A stretch of DNA of 64,000 nucleotides, from positions 700,875 through 764,874 of the forward strand of contig NZ_JABFAO010000011.1 in NCBI RefSeq assembly GCF_017168235.1, read 5' to 3'. Under the pieces are notes generated by a model. That model did not search any database. It was not told the origin of the DNA and worked only from the letters and a program-made list of their open reading frames with translations. The DNA comes from Rhodococcus sp. KRD197. Lineage in GTDB: Bacteria > Actinomycetota > Actinomycetes > Mycobacteriales > Mycobacteriaceae. Every line of letters starts with the position of its first letter. Position 1 is the first letter of the stretch. This document shows, one piece after another, positions 31,918-41,468 of the stretch. The position numbers were made by a program, and so were the translations under genes.

Positions 31918-32675
31918 CCACGGTGATAGTCGGCGCAGGCAACGGCATCGGCCGCGCGGTCGCGGTGCAACTCGCGGCGTCCGGACGGACGGTTGCACTC
32001 CTGGACAGAGATTCGGCGGCGCTCGCGGAAACCGCGGCTCGGATCGAGGGACATGCATTGACGTACACCGTCGATGTGCGCGAGGCCGAGGAGGTCGACG
32101 CCGTGATCACCGCAGTCGAAACTCAGGCAGGCCCGGTCACCGCGCTGGCCCACGTCGCGGGCATTCTGAACACGGGTTCGGTACTCGACTCCGAAATATC
32201 GGAGTGGCGAGAGATGTTCGACGTCAATGTCTTCGGAGTACTCAATGTGGTTCGATCGGTAGGTCGCGTCATGCGCGAGCGAAGATCCGGGGCCATCGTG
32301 GTGGTCGGATCCAACGCGGCCGGAATCCCACGAATGTCCATGGGCGCCTACGGTTCTTCCAAAGCCGCCTCGACCATGCTGACACGGGTACTGGGTCTGG
32401 AACTGGCCGAATACGGCATTCGAGCCAACATCGTCGCACCCGGCTCGACCGACACCGACATGCAGCGGTCCCTGTGGGCCGACCCGTCGGACGACCGCTA
32501 CGCCCAGCCCGTCGTCACCGGCGACTTGGCAACCTACAAGACCGGGATACCCCTGGGACGCATCGCATCTGCCGAGGACATCGCCGACGCCGTCGAGTTC
32601 CTGCTCTCGGACCGCGCCCGCCACATCACCATGCAATCGCTCTACATCGACGGCGGAGCCACCCTACGAGCCTGA
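31914..32675 (+). CDS. dhbA: 2,3-dihydro-2,3-dihydroxybenzoate dehydrogenase
   Basis: This short-chain dehydrogenase oxidises the isochorismatase product to 2,3-dihydroxybenzoate with NAD. The start is GTG 31914, overlapping dhbC by 4 bases; the 253 residues begin TTVIVGAGNGIGRA, which gives the cofactor motif at once. Asp31 after the second strand favours NAD. The catalytic triad is Ser133, Tyr146 and Lys150 in AYGSSK. The C-terminal GRIASAEDIADAVEFLLSD is typical of EntA/DhbA. Its last 12 bases overlap the end of the convergent HIT gene. Confidence 0.93.
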   Translation: MTTVIVGAGNGIGRAVAVQLAASGRTVALLDRDSAALAETAARIEGHALTYTVDVREAEEVDAVITAVETQAGPVTALAHVAGILNTGSVLDSEISEWREMFDVNVFGVLNVVRSVGRVMRERRSGAIVVVGSNAAGIPRMSMGAYGSSKAASTMLTRVLGLELAEYGIRANIVAPGSTDTDMQRSLWADPSDDRYAQPVVTGDLATYKTGIPLGRIASAEDIADAVEFLLSDRARHITMQSLYIDGGATLRA

Positions 32676-33098
32676 AACCCCACCGAGTGCCCGCGCGATC
32701 TCGGCGGCTTTCGCGTCCAACTCGTCCCGCTGCGGCGACGTCGGCCGCGCCCGCAAACCGAAACCGTCACCGACCGTCCGGGGGATGACGTGGAGATGGA
32801 CGTGGAAGATCTCCTGGCCCGCCACTTCGCCGTCAGCGAGCATGAAGTTGACTCCCGCGCACCGGGGATCGGATGCCCGTAGTGCCGCCGCCACCTTCTG
32901 GCCGACCCGAAACAGGTGCGCACCCACCTCGGGGTCGAGCTCGGCGAGGCTACGGGCCTGCTGCCTCGGTACCACAAGCACATGCCCGCGGGTGAGCGGC
33001 CGAATATCCATGAACGCGACGGCCACATCGTCGGTGTACACCATGCTGGCTTCGGCTTTGCCAGCAATGATGTCGGCGAAAATAGTGAAGGGATTCAT
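32664..33098 (-). CDS. HIT family nucleotide-binding protein
   Basis: This histidine-triad protein is probably a nucleotide hydrolase or transferase acting on adenosine phosphoramidate or dinucleoside polyphosphates. The 144 residues carry the triad HVHLHVIPR with His99, His101 and His103, and the N-terminal IFADIIAGKAEASMVYTDD pattern. It ends inside dhbA by 12 bases (convergent) and marks the right edge of the siderophore island. It is distinct from the second HIT gene at 46041-46466. Confidence 0.92.
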   Translation of the reverse strand: MNPFTIFADIIAGKAEASMVYTDDVAVAFMDIRPLTRGHVLVVPRQQARSLAELDPEVGAHLFRVGQKVAAALRASDPRCAGVNFMLADGEVAGQEIFHVHLHVIPRTVGDGFGLRARPTSPQRDELDAKAAEIARALGGVSGS

Positions 33099-33155
33099 AT
33101 CCGACCAGTCTAGGGCCGTACTGCGTCGCTCGGGCCGCGCGACTAAGGTCTGGCC

Positions 33156-33956
33156 ATGGGTTCAACTGGAGGCGTTCTCTTCGACATCGACGGTGTGCTG
33201 GTAACGGCGTGGAAGCCCGTGCCGGGTGCCGCGGAAACGCTGGAGTACCTCGACAGCAAGGACATCGCCCGGGCGTTCCTGACCAACACCACATCCAAGA
33301 CCCGAGGGCAGATCGCCGAGCTACTGACCGCGGCCGGGATGCCCGTGCACGCCGACGAGATCGTCACCGCCGCGAGCCTCACCGCGGACCACCTGCGCGA
33401 AACGTACCCAGGCGCCCGAACCGTGCTGATCAACAACGGTGACATCGCGGGAGACATGCCCGGCATCGAGTTCGTGGAGGAATCCGGCGAGGACCCGGAC
33501 GTGGTCGTCGTCGGGGGCGCCGGGCCGGAGTTCACCCACGAACGGCTCAGCCGGGTCTACGACTGGCTGTGTCGCGGAATCCCGGTCGTGGCCATGCACC
33601 GCAGCCTGATGTGGACCACCGGGGCGGGTCTGCGCATCGATACCGGCATGTACCTCGCCGGGATGGAGAAGGCGTCCGGGCACACCGCGAAGGCCGTCGG
33701 CAAGCCTGCGCCGCTGGGTTTCCAGACCGCCGCCGAACGTATGGGGCTCGACCCGGAGGACGTGGTGATGGTCGGCGACGACCTGGACAACGATGTGCTC
33801 GCAGCCCAGGTCGTCGGTATGACCGGCGTGCTGGTGCGGACCGGGAAATTCCAACAGGACGTGCTCGATCGGCGCGCGCAGGAGGAGTTCGGCCTGCAGC
33901 CCAACTACGTCATCGACTCGGTGGCCGATCTCCCGGGTGTACTACAGAATCGGTGA
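33156..33956 (+). CDS. HAD-superfamily phosphatase, subfamily IIA (NagD/LHPP-like)
   Basis: This cytosolic phosphatase uses an aspartyl-phosphate mechanism. Motif I is FDIDGVL (Asp10 nucleophile, Asp12), motif II is FLTNTTSKT with the conserved Thr/Ser, the motif III Lys is in GKPAPLGF, and motif IV is MVGDDLDNDV. A C2-type cap lies between motifs II and III, as in NagD, PGP and LHPP proteins. Length, 266 residues, is normal. The substrate is not evident. Its last 15 bases overlap the end of purB. Confidence 0.88.
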   Translation: MGSTGGVLFDIDGVLVTAWKPVPGAAETLEYLDSKDIARAFLTNTTSKTRGQIAELLTAAGMPVHADEIVTAASLTADHLRETYPGARTVLINNGDIAGDMPGIEFVEESGEDPDVVVVGGAGPEFTHERLSRVYDWLCRGIPVVAMHRSLMWTTGAGLRIDTGMYLAGMEKASGHTAKAVGKPAPLGFQTAAERMGLDPEDVVMVGDDLDNDVLAAQVVGMTGVLVRTGKFQQDVLDRRAQEEFGLQPNYVIDSVADLPGVLQNR

Positions 33957-35360
33957 CGGCGAGTAGCTCGCGCCCTTCGGGAAGCGAGCGAGAAGAGTCT
34001 CTACATCCCCGATGACAGCGGCTACTTGGGCTTCAGCAGCACCGACGAACGCCGAGGGGTCGGCGAGAGCTGCGTCGAGGCCGGCGCGGTCGAGCGGGAT
34101 GCGATCGTCGGCGGCGAGGCGGTCCAGCAGATCCGGATCCTGCCCCTGCTCCCGCATTGCCAGCGCGACAGCCACCGCGTTCTCCTTGATCGCCTCGTGC
34201 GCGGTTTCGCGGCCGACACCGGCACGCACCGACGCCATGAGCACCTTCGTCGTCGCGAGGAACGGCAGGTAACGCTGCAGTTCCTTGTCGATGACGGCGG
34301 GGTAGGCACCGAACTCGTCGAGGACGGTGAGGAAGGTCTCGATCATGCCGTCGATCGCGAAGAATGCATCCGGCAGTGCGACGCGGCGCACCACCGAGCA
34401 GAACACGTCGCCCTCGTTCCACTGCGCGCCCGCGAGCTCGGCGGCCATGGAACCGTAGCCACGCAGGATGACCTGGAGTCCGTTGACGCGCTCGCAGGAG
34501 CGGGTGTTCATCTTGTGCGGCATGGCCGAGGAACCGACCTGGCCCGGCTGGAACCCCTCGGTCACCAGCTCGTGACCTGCCATCAGACGCACGGTGTGCG
34601 CGAAGGAGGACGGCGCCGCGCCCAGCTGCACCAGCGCGGACACGACCTCGTGATCGAGCGAACGCGGATACACCTGACCGACGCTGGTCAGCACGTGCCG
34701 GAAGCCGAGGTGGTCGGCGACGATCCGCTCGAGCGCAGTGAGCTTGGCGGAGTCACCACCGAACAGATCGAGCATGTCCTGCGCCGTGCCCATCGGACCC
34801 TTGATGCCGCGGAGCGGGTAGCGATTGATGAGTTCCTGCAGGCGGGCGAGGGCGATCAGCAACTCGTCCGCGGCGGAGGCGAACCTCTTGCCGAGCGTGG
34901 TGGCCTGCGCGGCGACGTTGTGGCTGCGGCCGGCCATCACCAGCGTCGAGTACTCCGCCGCGCGCTCGGCCAACCGAGCAGCGACGGCGACACCGTGGGC
35001 GTGCACGTGCTGTAGCGAACGCAGGATCTGCAGTTGCTCGACATTCTCGGTGAGGTCGCGACTGGTCAGGCCTTTGTGGATGTGCTCGTGGCCGGCGAGG
35101 GCATTGAATTCCTCGATGCGTGCCTTGACGTCGTGGCGGGTGACCCGCTCACGCTCCGCGATGGACGCCAGATCCACCTGGTCGAGGACACGCTCGTAAT
35201 CGGCGATGGCAGAAGACGGTACGGACACGCCGAGACCGGCCTGCGCCTTGAGGACGGCGATCCACAGCTGACGCTCGAGGATGATCTTGTGCTCCGGAGA
35301 CCACAGGTCCACCAGCTGGGGGCTCGCATAACGGGTGGCCAGGACATTCGGAATAGTCAC
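33942..35360 (-). CDS. purB: Adenylosuccinate lyase
   Basis: PurB cleaves SAICAR and adenylosuccinate in purine synthesis. The 472 residues carry the fumarase/aspartase signature SSAMPHKMNTRSCERV with the catalytic serine loop, TSRDLTENVEQLQ and SHNVAAQATTLGKR with the active-site His. The length and the sequence RYASPQLVDLWSPEHK near the N terminus are typical of the actinobacterial form. Its start is 11 bases after the stop of the TetR gene on the same strand, so the two may be co-transcribed. Confidence 0.94.
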   Translation of the reverse strand: MTIPNVLATRYASPQLVDLWSPEHKIILERQLWIAVLKAQAGLGVSVPSSAIADYERVLDQVDLASIAERERVTRHDVKARIEEFNALAGHEHIHKGLTSRDLTENVEQLQILRSLQHVHAHGVAVAARLAERAAEYSTLVMAGRSHNVAAQATTLGKRFASAADELLIALARLQELINRYPLRGIKGPMGTAQDMLDLFGGDSAKLTALERIVADHLGFRHVLTSVGQVYPRSLDHEVVSALVQLGAAPSSFAHTVRLMAGHELVTEGFQPGQVGSSAMPHKMNTRSCERVNGLQVILRGYGSMAAELAGAQWNEGDVFCSVVRRVALPDAFFAIDGMIETFLTVLDEFGAYPAVIDKELQRYLPFLATTKVLMASVRAGVGRETAHEAIKENAVAVALAMREQGQDPDLLDRLAADDRIPLDRAGLDAALADPSAFVGAAEAQVAAVIGDVETLLARFPKGASYSPSPIL

Positions 35361-35371
35361 GAGAGCCCAGT

Positions 35372-36019
35372 TTACGGTCTCGTTTGCTCCGCGGGCGCGA
35401 CGACCTCCAACACTTCCATCAGCATGCTTCTCGCCATTGTTCGCGGTTCGGGTTCGACCTCTCCGAGGGCTCCGACGACGGCTCCGTCGACCACCGCTAC
35501 CAGCCGTCGTAGCTGCTGTTCCTCGACGATCCGACCGGATCTTCGCAGCACGTCGGTCAGCAGATCGTCGATCTGTGCACGCAGGCGCGATTGCACTTCC
35601 CGCAGCTGTGGGTGCCGCGCGGAGGCGATGAACCGTTCGTAGCGGGCGATGAGCCGTTCCCGGCCGTCGTCGACGTCGTCCTCCGGGCCGATCAGTAGAT
35701 CGACGATCAGGTCGACAGTCGGCTCGACGTCGTGGGCGAGGTCGCCGAGTTCGTCGATGCGTCCGCGCATGACTTCGAGTTCACGGTTGCCCAGCAGCTC
35801 GACAGCGCACGCGATCAGGTCGTCGAGCGACTCGAAGTAGTAGGTAGTAGAGGCCAGCGGCAACCCTGCCCGCGTTGCGACTGCGCGGTGGCGCACGGCA
35901 TCGAATCCGCCCTCGACCAGCAGATCTGCTGCCGCGCAGGCGAGCGCGTGTCGGCGGCGTTCCCCCTTCGGGGTAGCACCCGACACCTTGTGCGGCGTAT
36001 CGGCGGCACCTGTCGACAT
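35372..36019 (-). CDS. TetR family transcriptional regulator
   Basis: The 215-residue repressor starts at ATG 36019 (MSTGAADTPHKV); codons upstream in frame look non-coding. The DNA-binding helix-turn-helix is at about residues 20-66: RRHALACAAADLLVEGGFDAV, then HRAVATRAGLPLASTTYYF. The ligand domain is unremarkable. It is followed by purB after 11 bases and is divergent from threonine aldolase. A TetR gene beside purB is also present in Mycobacterium tuberculosis as I recall. The effector is unknown. Confidence 0.87.
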   Translation of the reverse strand: MSTGAADTPHKVSGATPKGERRRHALACAAADLLVEGGFDAVRHRAVATRAGLPLASTTYYFESLDDLIACAVELLGNRELEVMRGRIDELGDLAHDVEPTVDLIVDLLIGPEDDVDDGRERLIARYERFIASARHPQLREVQSRLRAQIDDLLTDVLRRSGRIVEEQQLRRLVAVVDGAVVGALGEVEPEPRTMARSMLMEVLEVVAPAEQTRP

Positions 36020-36093
36020 TCGGACATCGTGCCAGCCCGCGCGGCTCGGCCTGAGGGAAACGGGCCAACAGAACGTATGCAATCGTGATGGGT

Positions 36094-37086
36094 ATGGCTC
36101 CACGAACGATCGATCTGCGCTCCGATACCGTCACCCGTCCGGATGCGGCGATGCGTGCGGCGATGGCGGAGGCGGAGGTCGGCGACGATGTCCTCGATCA
36201 CGATCCCACCATGGCTGCCCTCGAGGAACGCGTCGCGGCGATGCTCGGGTACGAGGCGGGCCTCTGGGTTCCGAGCGGAACGATGGGCAACACCATCGCG
36301 CTGATGATGCACCTGCGACGCGGCGACTCGTTCCTCGCTCCCGAACATGCGCACGTGCTCGGGTCGGAACTCGGAACGGCCGCCTGGCTCGCCCAGGGCA
36401 TGCCCCAGGTGCTCCCCCACGACGCCGGCCCGGGACGCCCGACGCCCGCTGCCGTCGCCGCCGCCTCCGGTGCCGGTCCGTACTACACGCTGCATCCGCG
36501 GCTGCTGTGCCTGGAGAACTCGCACAACTTCGCCGGCGGGTCGGTGTTCGACGCCGAAGAATGGAATGCGCTCCTGAAAGCCGGCCGGGACGCAGGGTTG
36601 CTGGTGCACCTCGACGGCGCACGGGTCTGGAACGCAGCGGTCGCTCTGGGGGTCCCGGTGTCGGAGCTGACCCGCGGCGCCGACACCGTCCAGGTATGTC
36701 TGAGCAAAGGACTCGGCGCACCCGTCGGCTCGATGCTCGTCTCCGACACCGCACGCATCGGTGAGGCCAGGAGAATCCGCAAGATGCTCGGCGGAGGTGT
36801 CCGGCAGGGCGGTATCCTCGCCGCCGCCGGACTGGTTGCGCTCGACAACATCGACTCGCTCTCGGGCGATCACGCCAACGCGCGGCTGCTGGCCGACGGC
36901 CTACGCGAGCGGGGCTGGACCGTAGAACAGCCGGAAACCAACATCGTCCTGGCCCGGTCTGGCGTATCGGTGGCCGACCTCGCCGAACGCGGCATCGCGG
37001 CCGTCACCGTCACCGGGAAGACCCGCTTCGTCACACACCGGGATGTTTCCCGAGCCGATATCGAGGAAGCGCTGGCGCGCCTCTAA
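36094..37086 (+). CDS. ltaE: Low-specificity L-threonine aldolase
   Basis: This PLP enzyme cleaves L-threonine or allo-threonine to glycine and acetaldehyde. From ATG 36094 the protein begins [15 protein letters not shown], the family start; an in-frame ATG at 36088 and GTG at 36085 are also possible. PLP-binding Lys205 lies in CLSKGLGAP, and LHLDGAR-like [10 protein letters not shown] and the late FVTHRDVS are conserved. Length is about 330 residues. Its end overlaps the convergent aminotransferase by 4 bases. Confidence 0.9.
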   Translation: MAPRTIDLRSDTVTRPDAAMRAAMAEAEVGDDVLDHDPTMAALEERVAAMLGYEAGLWVPSGTMGNTIALMMHLRRGDSFLAPEHAHVLGSELGTAAWLAQGMPQVLPHDAGPGRPTPAAVAAASGAGPYYTLHPRLLCLENSHNFAGGSVFDAEEWNALLKAGRDAGLLVHLDGARVWNAAVALGVPVSELTRGADTVQVCLSKGLGAPVGSMLVSDTARIGEARRIRKMLGGGVRQGGILAAAGLVALDNIDSLSGDHANARLLADGLRERGWTVEQPETNIVLARSGVSVADLAERGIAAVTVTGKTRFVTHRDVSRADIEEALARL

Positions 37087-38240
37087 CCCCGAAGCAGCGG
37101 CTGCAGGCGAACGAGAGCCTCCTCGATGTCCGCCGTCGCGCCCGCGAACGAGAACCTGATCGTGTGGTGGCCGTGAACGGTATCGAAATCGACACCTGGT
37201 GCCACTGCCACACCCGTCCGCGCTAGAGCCTCCTCGCACCAGGCCAGTGAATCATCGGTCAGGTGGGCGATGTCCGCGTACGCGTAGAACGCTCCGTCCG
37301 CGGGCGCGAGATCGGTCACCCCTGCCGCCGTCAGCCCGTCGAGCAGGATCCGCCGGTTCACCGCGTACCGCCGAACGTGCCCGTCGAGCTCGGCCCGCGA
37401 AGCCTCGGTGAACGCCGCGATCGCCGCCACCTGAGAAATCGCCGGTGGACACACCGTCATGTTCGACGCCAGCCGCTCCACTGCGCGGCGCAGGTACGTC
37501 GGCAGCAGCATCCATCCGAGCCGCCACCCCGTCATCGAGAAGTACTTCGACACGGACCCGACGACGACCGCATCCCGCGAGGTCTCCCACGCACTCGATG
37601 TCTCCACGTCGCCGAAGGAGATGCCGTGGTAGATCTCGTCGGAAATCAGCAGTGTGCCGTGTGCCTGACACCAGCGCGCGATTGCGGCGAGTTCGTTGGG
37701 GTCGATGATCGTGCCCGTCGGGTTCGCCGGGCTGGCGATGATCAGTCCCTTGGGCGGTTCCGGTAGGGACTCGAGCATCGCGACCGTCGGCTGAAACCGC
37801 GATTGCGGACCGCAGTCGAGCTCGACGACGCGGCAGCCGAGCGCGGCCAGGGTGTTGCGGTACGCGGGATAGCCGGGGCGGGCCATGACGACGGTGTCGC
37901 CGATATCGAAGGCCGCCAGGAACAGCAACGTGAACGCGCCCGAGGATCCGGTGGTGACGACGACGTCATCCGCGTCCACGGGCACTCCTGCCTCGGCGGC
38001 GTGGTACCGAGCGATGGCCTCGCGCAGGGGAAGGATCCCGAGGGTTTCGGTGTACCCCAGCAGGTGTCCGTCGAGGGCGTCACGAGTCGCCTGCAACACC
38101 GGCCCCGGTGCCGAAGTCGACGGCTGCCCCGCCGCGAGCGAGAGAACGTCGCCGTGGGTGCGCGTGCGCAGTGCTGCTGCCTTGAACACGTCCATCACAT
38201 GGAACGGCTCGATGTTGCTTCTGCTCGACTCGGTGACCAC
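37083..38240 (-). CDS. Pyridoxal phosphate-dependent aminotransferase, class I/II
   Basis: This is a fold-type I aminotransferase of 385 residues from GTG 38240. PLP Lys232 is in [15 protein letters not shown]; the motifs [17 protein letters not shown] and the C-terminal HTIRFSFA (substrate-carboxylate Arg) are present. The N-terminal segment [26 protein letters not shown] suggests the aspartate/aromatic-type group, but substrate cannot be assigned. It is divergent from thiM, with 36 bases between the start codons. Confidence 0.87.
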   Translation of the reverse strand: MVTESSRSNIEPFHVMDVFKAAALRTRTHGDVLSLAAGQPSTSAPGPVLQATRDALDGHLLGYTETLGILPLREAIARYHAAEAGVPVDADDVVVTTGSSGAFTLLFLAAFDIGDTVVMARPGYPAYRNTLAALGCRVVELDCGPQSRFQPTVAMLESLPEPPKGLIIASPANPTGTIIDPNELAAIARWCQAHGTLLISDEIYHGISFGDVETSSAWETSRDAVVVGSVSKYFSMTGWRLGWMLLPTYLRRAVERLASNMTVCPPAISQVAAIAAFTEASRAELDGHVRRYAVNRRILLDGLTAAGVTDLAPADGAFYAYADIAHLTDDSLAWCEEALARTGVAVAPGVDFDTVHGHHTIRFSFAGATADIEEALVRLQPLLRG

Positions 38241-38276
38241 GATTGCCGAGGCTATCGGTCGTGGAAGACTTGCCTG

Positions 38277-39119
38277 ATGCCGGAACCGAGATCTCACCCG
38301 ACTGCGGGCGATGTCGCCGAGGCCCTGGAGACTTTGCGGTCGTCGACTCCGCTGGTGCAGTCGCTGACCAACGTCGTCTCGGCGAACTTCGTCACCAATG
38401 TTCTGCTGGCGGCGGGGGCGAGCAACGCGCACATCGACAACGTGCACGAGGCTGCAGGATTCGCCGCGGTAGCCGGTGGTGTTCTGATCAATCTCGGCAC
38501 TCCCGACGACGGCACCGCGGCAGCGTTCACCCTCGCCGCCGGCGCTGCCCGCGCAGCCGGCACACCGTGGGTGCTCGACCCGGTCGGTGTCGGCGGACTC
38601 CCCTGGCGAACAGAACTGGCTGCCGGGTTGCTCGCACTCGGACCCACTGCGATCAGGGGTAATGCCTCGGAGATCATCGCGCTCGCCGGCAGTTCAAGTC
38701 CCGGCAGTTCAGGTCGAGGGGTCGACAGCACCTCCGAAGCCGACGCCGCCGTACCCGCAGCACTGTCGCTGCTCGACTCCGCGCAGGTGGTCTCGGCCTC
38801 GGGACCGATCGACTACATCGTGGGGCGGGGGCCGTCGGGGCCGCTCGGAGTTCGAGTGAGCGGCGGAAACGCACTGCTCACCAAGGTCACCGCAACAGGG
38901 TGCTCACTCGCGGCACTGGTGGCCGCCTACCTTGCGGTGTCACCGAATCCGTTGATCGGCATCACCGCTGCGCACGTACACGTCGCGGTCGCTGCGGAGG
39001 CTGCCGCGCGGGGCGCATCGGGTCCGGGGTCCTTCGCTGTCGCCTACATCGACGCTCTCGCATCGGTCACCCCGGACGGTCTTCGCACGAGTGCGCGGAT
39101 CGAACCTCTCGACGTGTGA
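38277..39119 (+). CDS. thiM: Hydroxyethylthiazole kinase
   Basis: It phosphorylates 4-methyl-5-hydroxyethylthiazole in thiamine salvage. The start ATG 38277 follows GGAAG by 9 bases. Family motifs are PLVQSLTNVVSANFVTNVLLAAGASN, VLDPVGVGG, IRGNASEI and the catalytic ATGCSLAALVAAY. Length, 280 residues, is normal; a Ser/Gly-rich loop (SSSPGSSGRG) is inserted after the NASE motif. I see no thiamine pyrophosphate riboswitch in the short upstream gap, and no thiD or thiE next to it. Confidence 0.92.
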   Translation: MPEPRSHPTAGDVAEALETLRSSTPLVQSLTNVVSANFVTNVLLAAGASNAHIDNVHEAAGFAAVAGGVLINLGTPDDGTAAAFTLAAGAARAAGTPWVLDPVGVGGLPWRTELAAGLLALGPTAIRGNASEIIALAGSSSPGSSGRGVDSTSEADAAVPAALSLLDSAQVVSASGPIDYIVGRGPSGPLGVRVSGGNALLTKVTATGCSLAALVAAYLAVSPNPLIGITAAHVHVAVAAEAAARGASGPGSFAVAYIDALASVTPDGLRTSARIEPLDV

Positions 39120-39124
39120 GGGCG

Positions 39125-39154
39125 TTCATCCACAGGCAGGCCCGTTATCCACAG
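39125..39154 (+). repeat. Two ATCCACAG repeats, one a perfect DnaA-box 9-mer
   Basis: TTCATCCACAG begins at 39125 and GTTATCCACAG at 39144, 19 bases apart; the second contains the exact DnaA box TTATCCACA at 39145-39153. They lie between thiM and the DUF559 gene, 51 or more bases before its start. No replication gene is near, so an origin is unlikely; they may be operators for the downstream gene. Confidence 0.45.
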
Positions 39155-39204
39155 ATTCGATATCGGGCCCCATTTTGCGGTCGTTTTCGAGCAGAGTTCT
39201 CGCC

Positions 39205-40041
39205 ATGGGGGTCTACACGAGGGAGCAGCTGCTCGATTCGGGAATCGGTCGGTCGCGGATAGATCGGCGGGTCCGCAGCGGAACACTGGTTCGTCTGTTG
39301 CCGTGCGTCTACGCCGATCGTGATCCGTCGTATTACGAACTGTGTGTTGCGGTGACGGTGTGGCGGGGGGACGCGGTGCTCAGTCACCTCAGCGCTGCCT
39401 GGTTATGGGGGATGCTCGACACCACGCCCACGCAGGTGCACGCGACCCTGCCCAGGAACACCCGAGTGAGCGGCCCCGACTGGTTGACGTTGCACCGCCG
39501 CAGCGTTGACACGGCCGAGGCACGCGGTCTGCCGGTCGTGCCCGCCGCACAGTGCTTCGTGGATGCGGCGGCGACGATGAGCGGCACCCCACTCGAGCAG
39601 ATCGTCGACCGCAGCGTCGGAACAGTGGTGAGCTGGCGCGAGGCAGTCGATCACTGTGAGCGATCGGCAGGGATGACGGGAGTTCGCGAGGTTCGTCGCC
39701 AGCTCCGACAGTGTTGCCCGGGCACTCTGTCCGAGCCGGAACGCATGGTTGCCCGCGCCCTCACCGCTCGCGGAATCCGGATGGAGATCAATGCTTGGGT
39801 CGGCCGGTACCTGTGCGATCTGGTCGACAACTGTGCCAGGGTGATCGTCGAGATCGACGGGCGTGAGTTCCACAGTGACTCGCGCACTTTCGACAACGAC
39901 CGGACTCGACAGAACTCACTGGTGCTGGACGACTGGTTGGTACTCAGGTTCTCTGCCGCCACTGTCTATCGCGATATCGAACGGGTGGCGGATCAGATCG
40001 CGGCCGTGGTGCGGCGACGTAGAAAGAGCAGGGGTGTCTGA
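39205..40041 (+). CDS. AbiEi/DUF559-type protein with Vsr-like endonuclease fold (function unknown)
   Basis: This protein is of a family common in actinobacteria. The N-terminal 60 residues (GVYTREQLLDSGIGRSRIDRRVRSG) resemble the AbiEi winged-helix antitoxin domain. The C-terminal part (VIVEIDGREFHSDSRTF, then NDRTRQNSLVLDDW) matches DUF559, a Vsr/MutH-like nuclease fold, with the acidic and histidine residues of that core present. No partner toxin gene is adjacent, so a toxin-antitoxin role is unproven. I chose ATG 39205; earlier codons in frame cover the DnaA-box-like repeats and look non-coding. Length is 278 residues. Confidence 0.8.
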   Translation: MGVYTREQLLDSGIGRSRIDRRVRSGTLVRLLPCVYADRDPSYYELCVAVTVWRGDAVLSHLSAAWLWGMLDTTPTQVHATLPRNTRVSGPDWLTLHRRSVDTAEARGLPVVPAAQCFVDAAATMSGTPLEQIVDRSVGTVVSWREAVDHCERSAGMTGVREVRRQLRQCCPGTLSEPERMVARALTARGIRMEINAWVGRYLCDLVDNCARVIVEIDGREFHSDSRTFDNDRTRQNSLVLDDWLVLRFSAATVYRDIERVADQIAAVVRRRRKSRGV

Positions 40042-40063
40042 CGCTCCTCTATCTGCACATTCT

Positions 40064-40077
40064 GACGGGATCCCGTC
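40064..40077. other. Perfect 14-base palindrome after the DUF559 gene
   Basis: GACGGGATCCCGTC is self-complementary with no loop and lies 23 bases after the DUF559 stop and 35 bases before the end of convergent purD. There is no T-run. It could be a protein-binding site or a short processing hairpin; I cannot say which. Confidence 0.5.
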
Positions 40078-40111
40078 GGATACTGAAGATCGTGGAGCAC
40101 CAGACACGGCC

Positions 40112-41362
40112 CTACAAGTTGATGCGACCCTCCGCCGCGGCCAAACCGATGTCGGTACGGAAGTGGCTGCCCGGGAGCCGGATTGCGTCGATCTTCGCGT
40201 AGGCGTCGATGCGTGCGGCATCCAAGTCGGCCCCGGTTCCGACGACGCTGAGCACTCGCCCACCTGCCGAGACCACGACACCGTCCTTTTTCGCTGTCCC
40301 CGCGTGCAGTACGCCCTCGGCCTCGGCACCGGTGATCGCATCGCCGGTTCGGGGCCGGCCCGGGTAGTTCTCGGCCGCGAGCACCACCGTCACCGCCGAA
40401 CCGCTCTTCCACTGCAGCGGCTCGAGCGAACCCAGCGTGCCGGTCGCCGTCGCATTGAGGGCCGCACCGAGCGGAGATTCGAGCAGAGCGAGCACCGCCT
40501 GGGTCTCGGGATCGCCGAATCGGCAGTTGAACTCGACGACCGCCGGGCCTGCAGCGCCGATAGCGAGGCCTGCATAGAGCAGACCGGAAAACGGGCAGCC
40601 GCGCTCGACCATCTCGGCTGCAACAGGTTCGACCACCTCTCGGACGATCTGAGCGGTCATCTCCTCGGGCAGCCACGGAAGCGGGGTGTATGCGCCCATT
40701 CCGCCGGTGTTGGGGCCGAGGTCACCGTCACCGACACGCTTGTGGTCCTGCGCCGGCAGCAGCGGAACGACGGTCGCACCGTCGACGAGGCAGAACAGTG
40801 ACACCTCGGGGCCGTCGAGGAAGGACTCGAGCAGCACCGGATGGCCGGTTTCGAGAAGCTCCGCGGCATGGTCCCGTGCTGCGAGCCGATCGGTGGTGAC
40901 GACCACGCCTTTGCCCGCAGCCAGACCGTCGTCCTTGACCACCCAGTTCGGCCCGAACCGGTCGAGGGCCTCGTCGAGCAACGCGGGCGAGTCGACAATT
41001 TCGCTGTGCGCGGTTCGAACGCCCGCTGCTGCCATGACGTCCTTCGCGAACGCCTTGGAGCCTTCGATTCGTGCCGCAGCAGCAGACGGGCCGAACGTCG
41101 CGATACCGGCCTCACGCAGGGCGTCGGCGACACCCAGGACCAGTGGCACCTCCGGTCCGATGACGACGAGGTCGGCGCGCACCTTGCGCGCCAGCTCCGT
41201 CACCGCTTCACCGGAGGCGACGTCCACGTGATGCTGCTCGGCCAACGCGGCTGTGCCGGCGTTCCCAGGAGCGATCAACAGGGTGTCGACGTTCGGATCC
41301 TTGCTCAGAGCAAGGAGGAGGGCGTGCTCACGAGCACCGGAACCTATGACGAGTACGCGCAC
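40112..41362 (-). CDS. purD: Phosphoribosylamine-glycine ligase (GAR synthetase)
   Basis: PurD is the second step of purine synthesis, joining glycine to phosphoribosylamine with ATP. The 416-residue ATP-grasp protein begins [15 protein letters not shown] and has [44 protein letters not shown] and [12 protein letters not shown], the last carrying magnesium ligands. Length and start are standard. It is on the same strand as purB and purC. Confidence 0.95.
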   Translation of the reverse strand: MRVLVIGSGAREHALLLALSKDPNVDTLLIAPGNAGTAALAEQHHVDVASGEAVTELARKVRADLVVIGPEVPLVLGVADALREAGIATFGPSAAAARIEGSKAFAKDVMAAAGVRTAHSEIVDSPALLDEALDRFGPNWVVKDDGLAAGKGVVVTTDRLAARDHAAELLETGHPVLLESFLDGPEVSLFCLVDGATVVPLLPAQDHKRVGDGDLGPNTGGMGAYTPLPWLPEEMTAQIVREVVEPVAAEMVERGCPFSGLLYAGLAIGAAGPAVVEFNCRFGDPETQAVLALLESPLGAALNATATGTLGSLEPLQWKSGSAVTVVLAAENYPGRPRTGDAITGAEAEGVLHAGTAKKDGVVVSAGGRVLSVVGTGADLDAARIDAYAKIDAIRLPGSHFRTDIGLAAAEGRINL

Positions 41363-41468
41363 AGTGCATCAGACTATCGGGTCACTCGTGCCGAAACCCG
41401 AGACACCCGAGCAGCGACGACTCGACATCCCTACCGGGGGCAATTCATGCAGGTCACAGGACGATGGG

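Noticed and set aside
38241..38276. Thiamine pyrophosphate riboswitch before thiM
   Set aside because: Only 36 bases separate thiM from the divergent gene and the conserved TPP motifs are absent.
39145..39153. Perfect DnaA box as evidence for a replication origin
   Set aside because: Only one perfect and one partial box, no AT-rich unwinding element and no dnaA, dnaN or parAB nearby.
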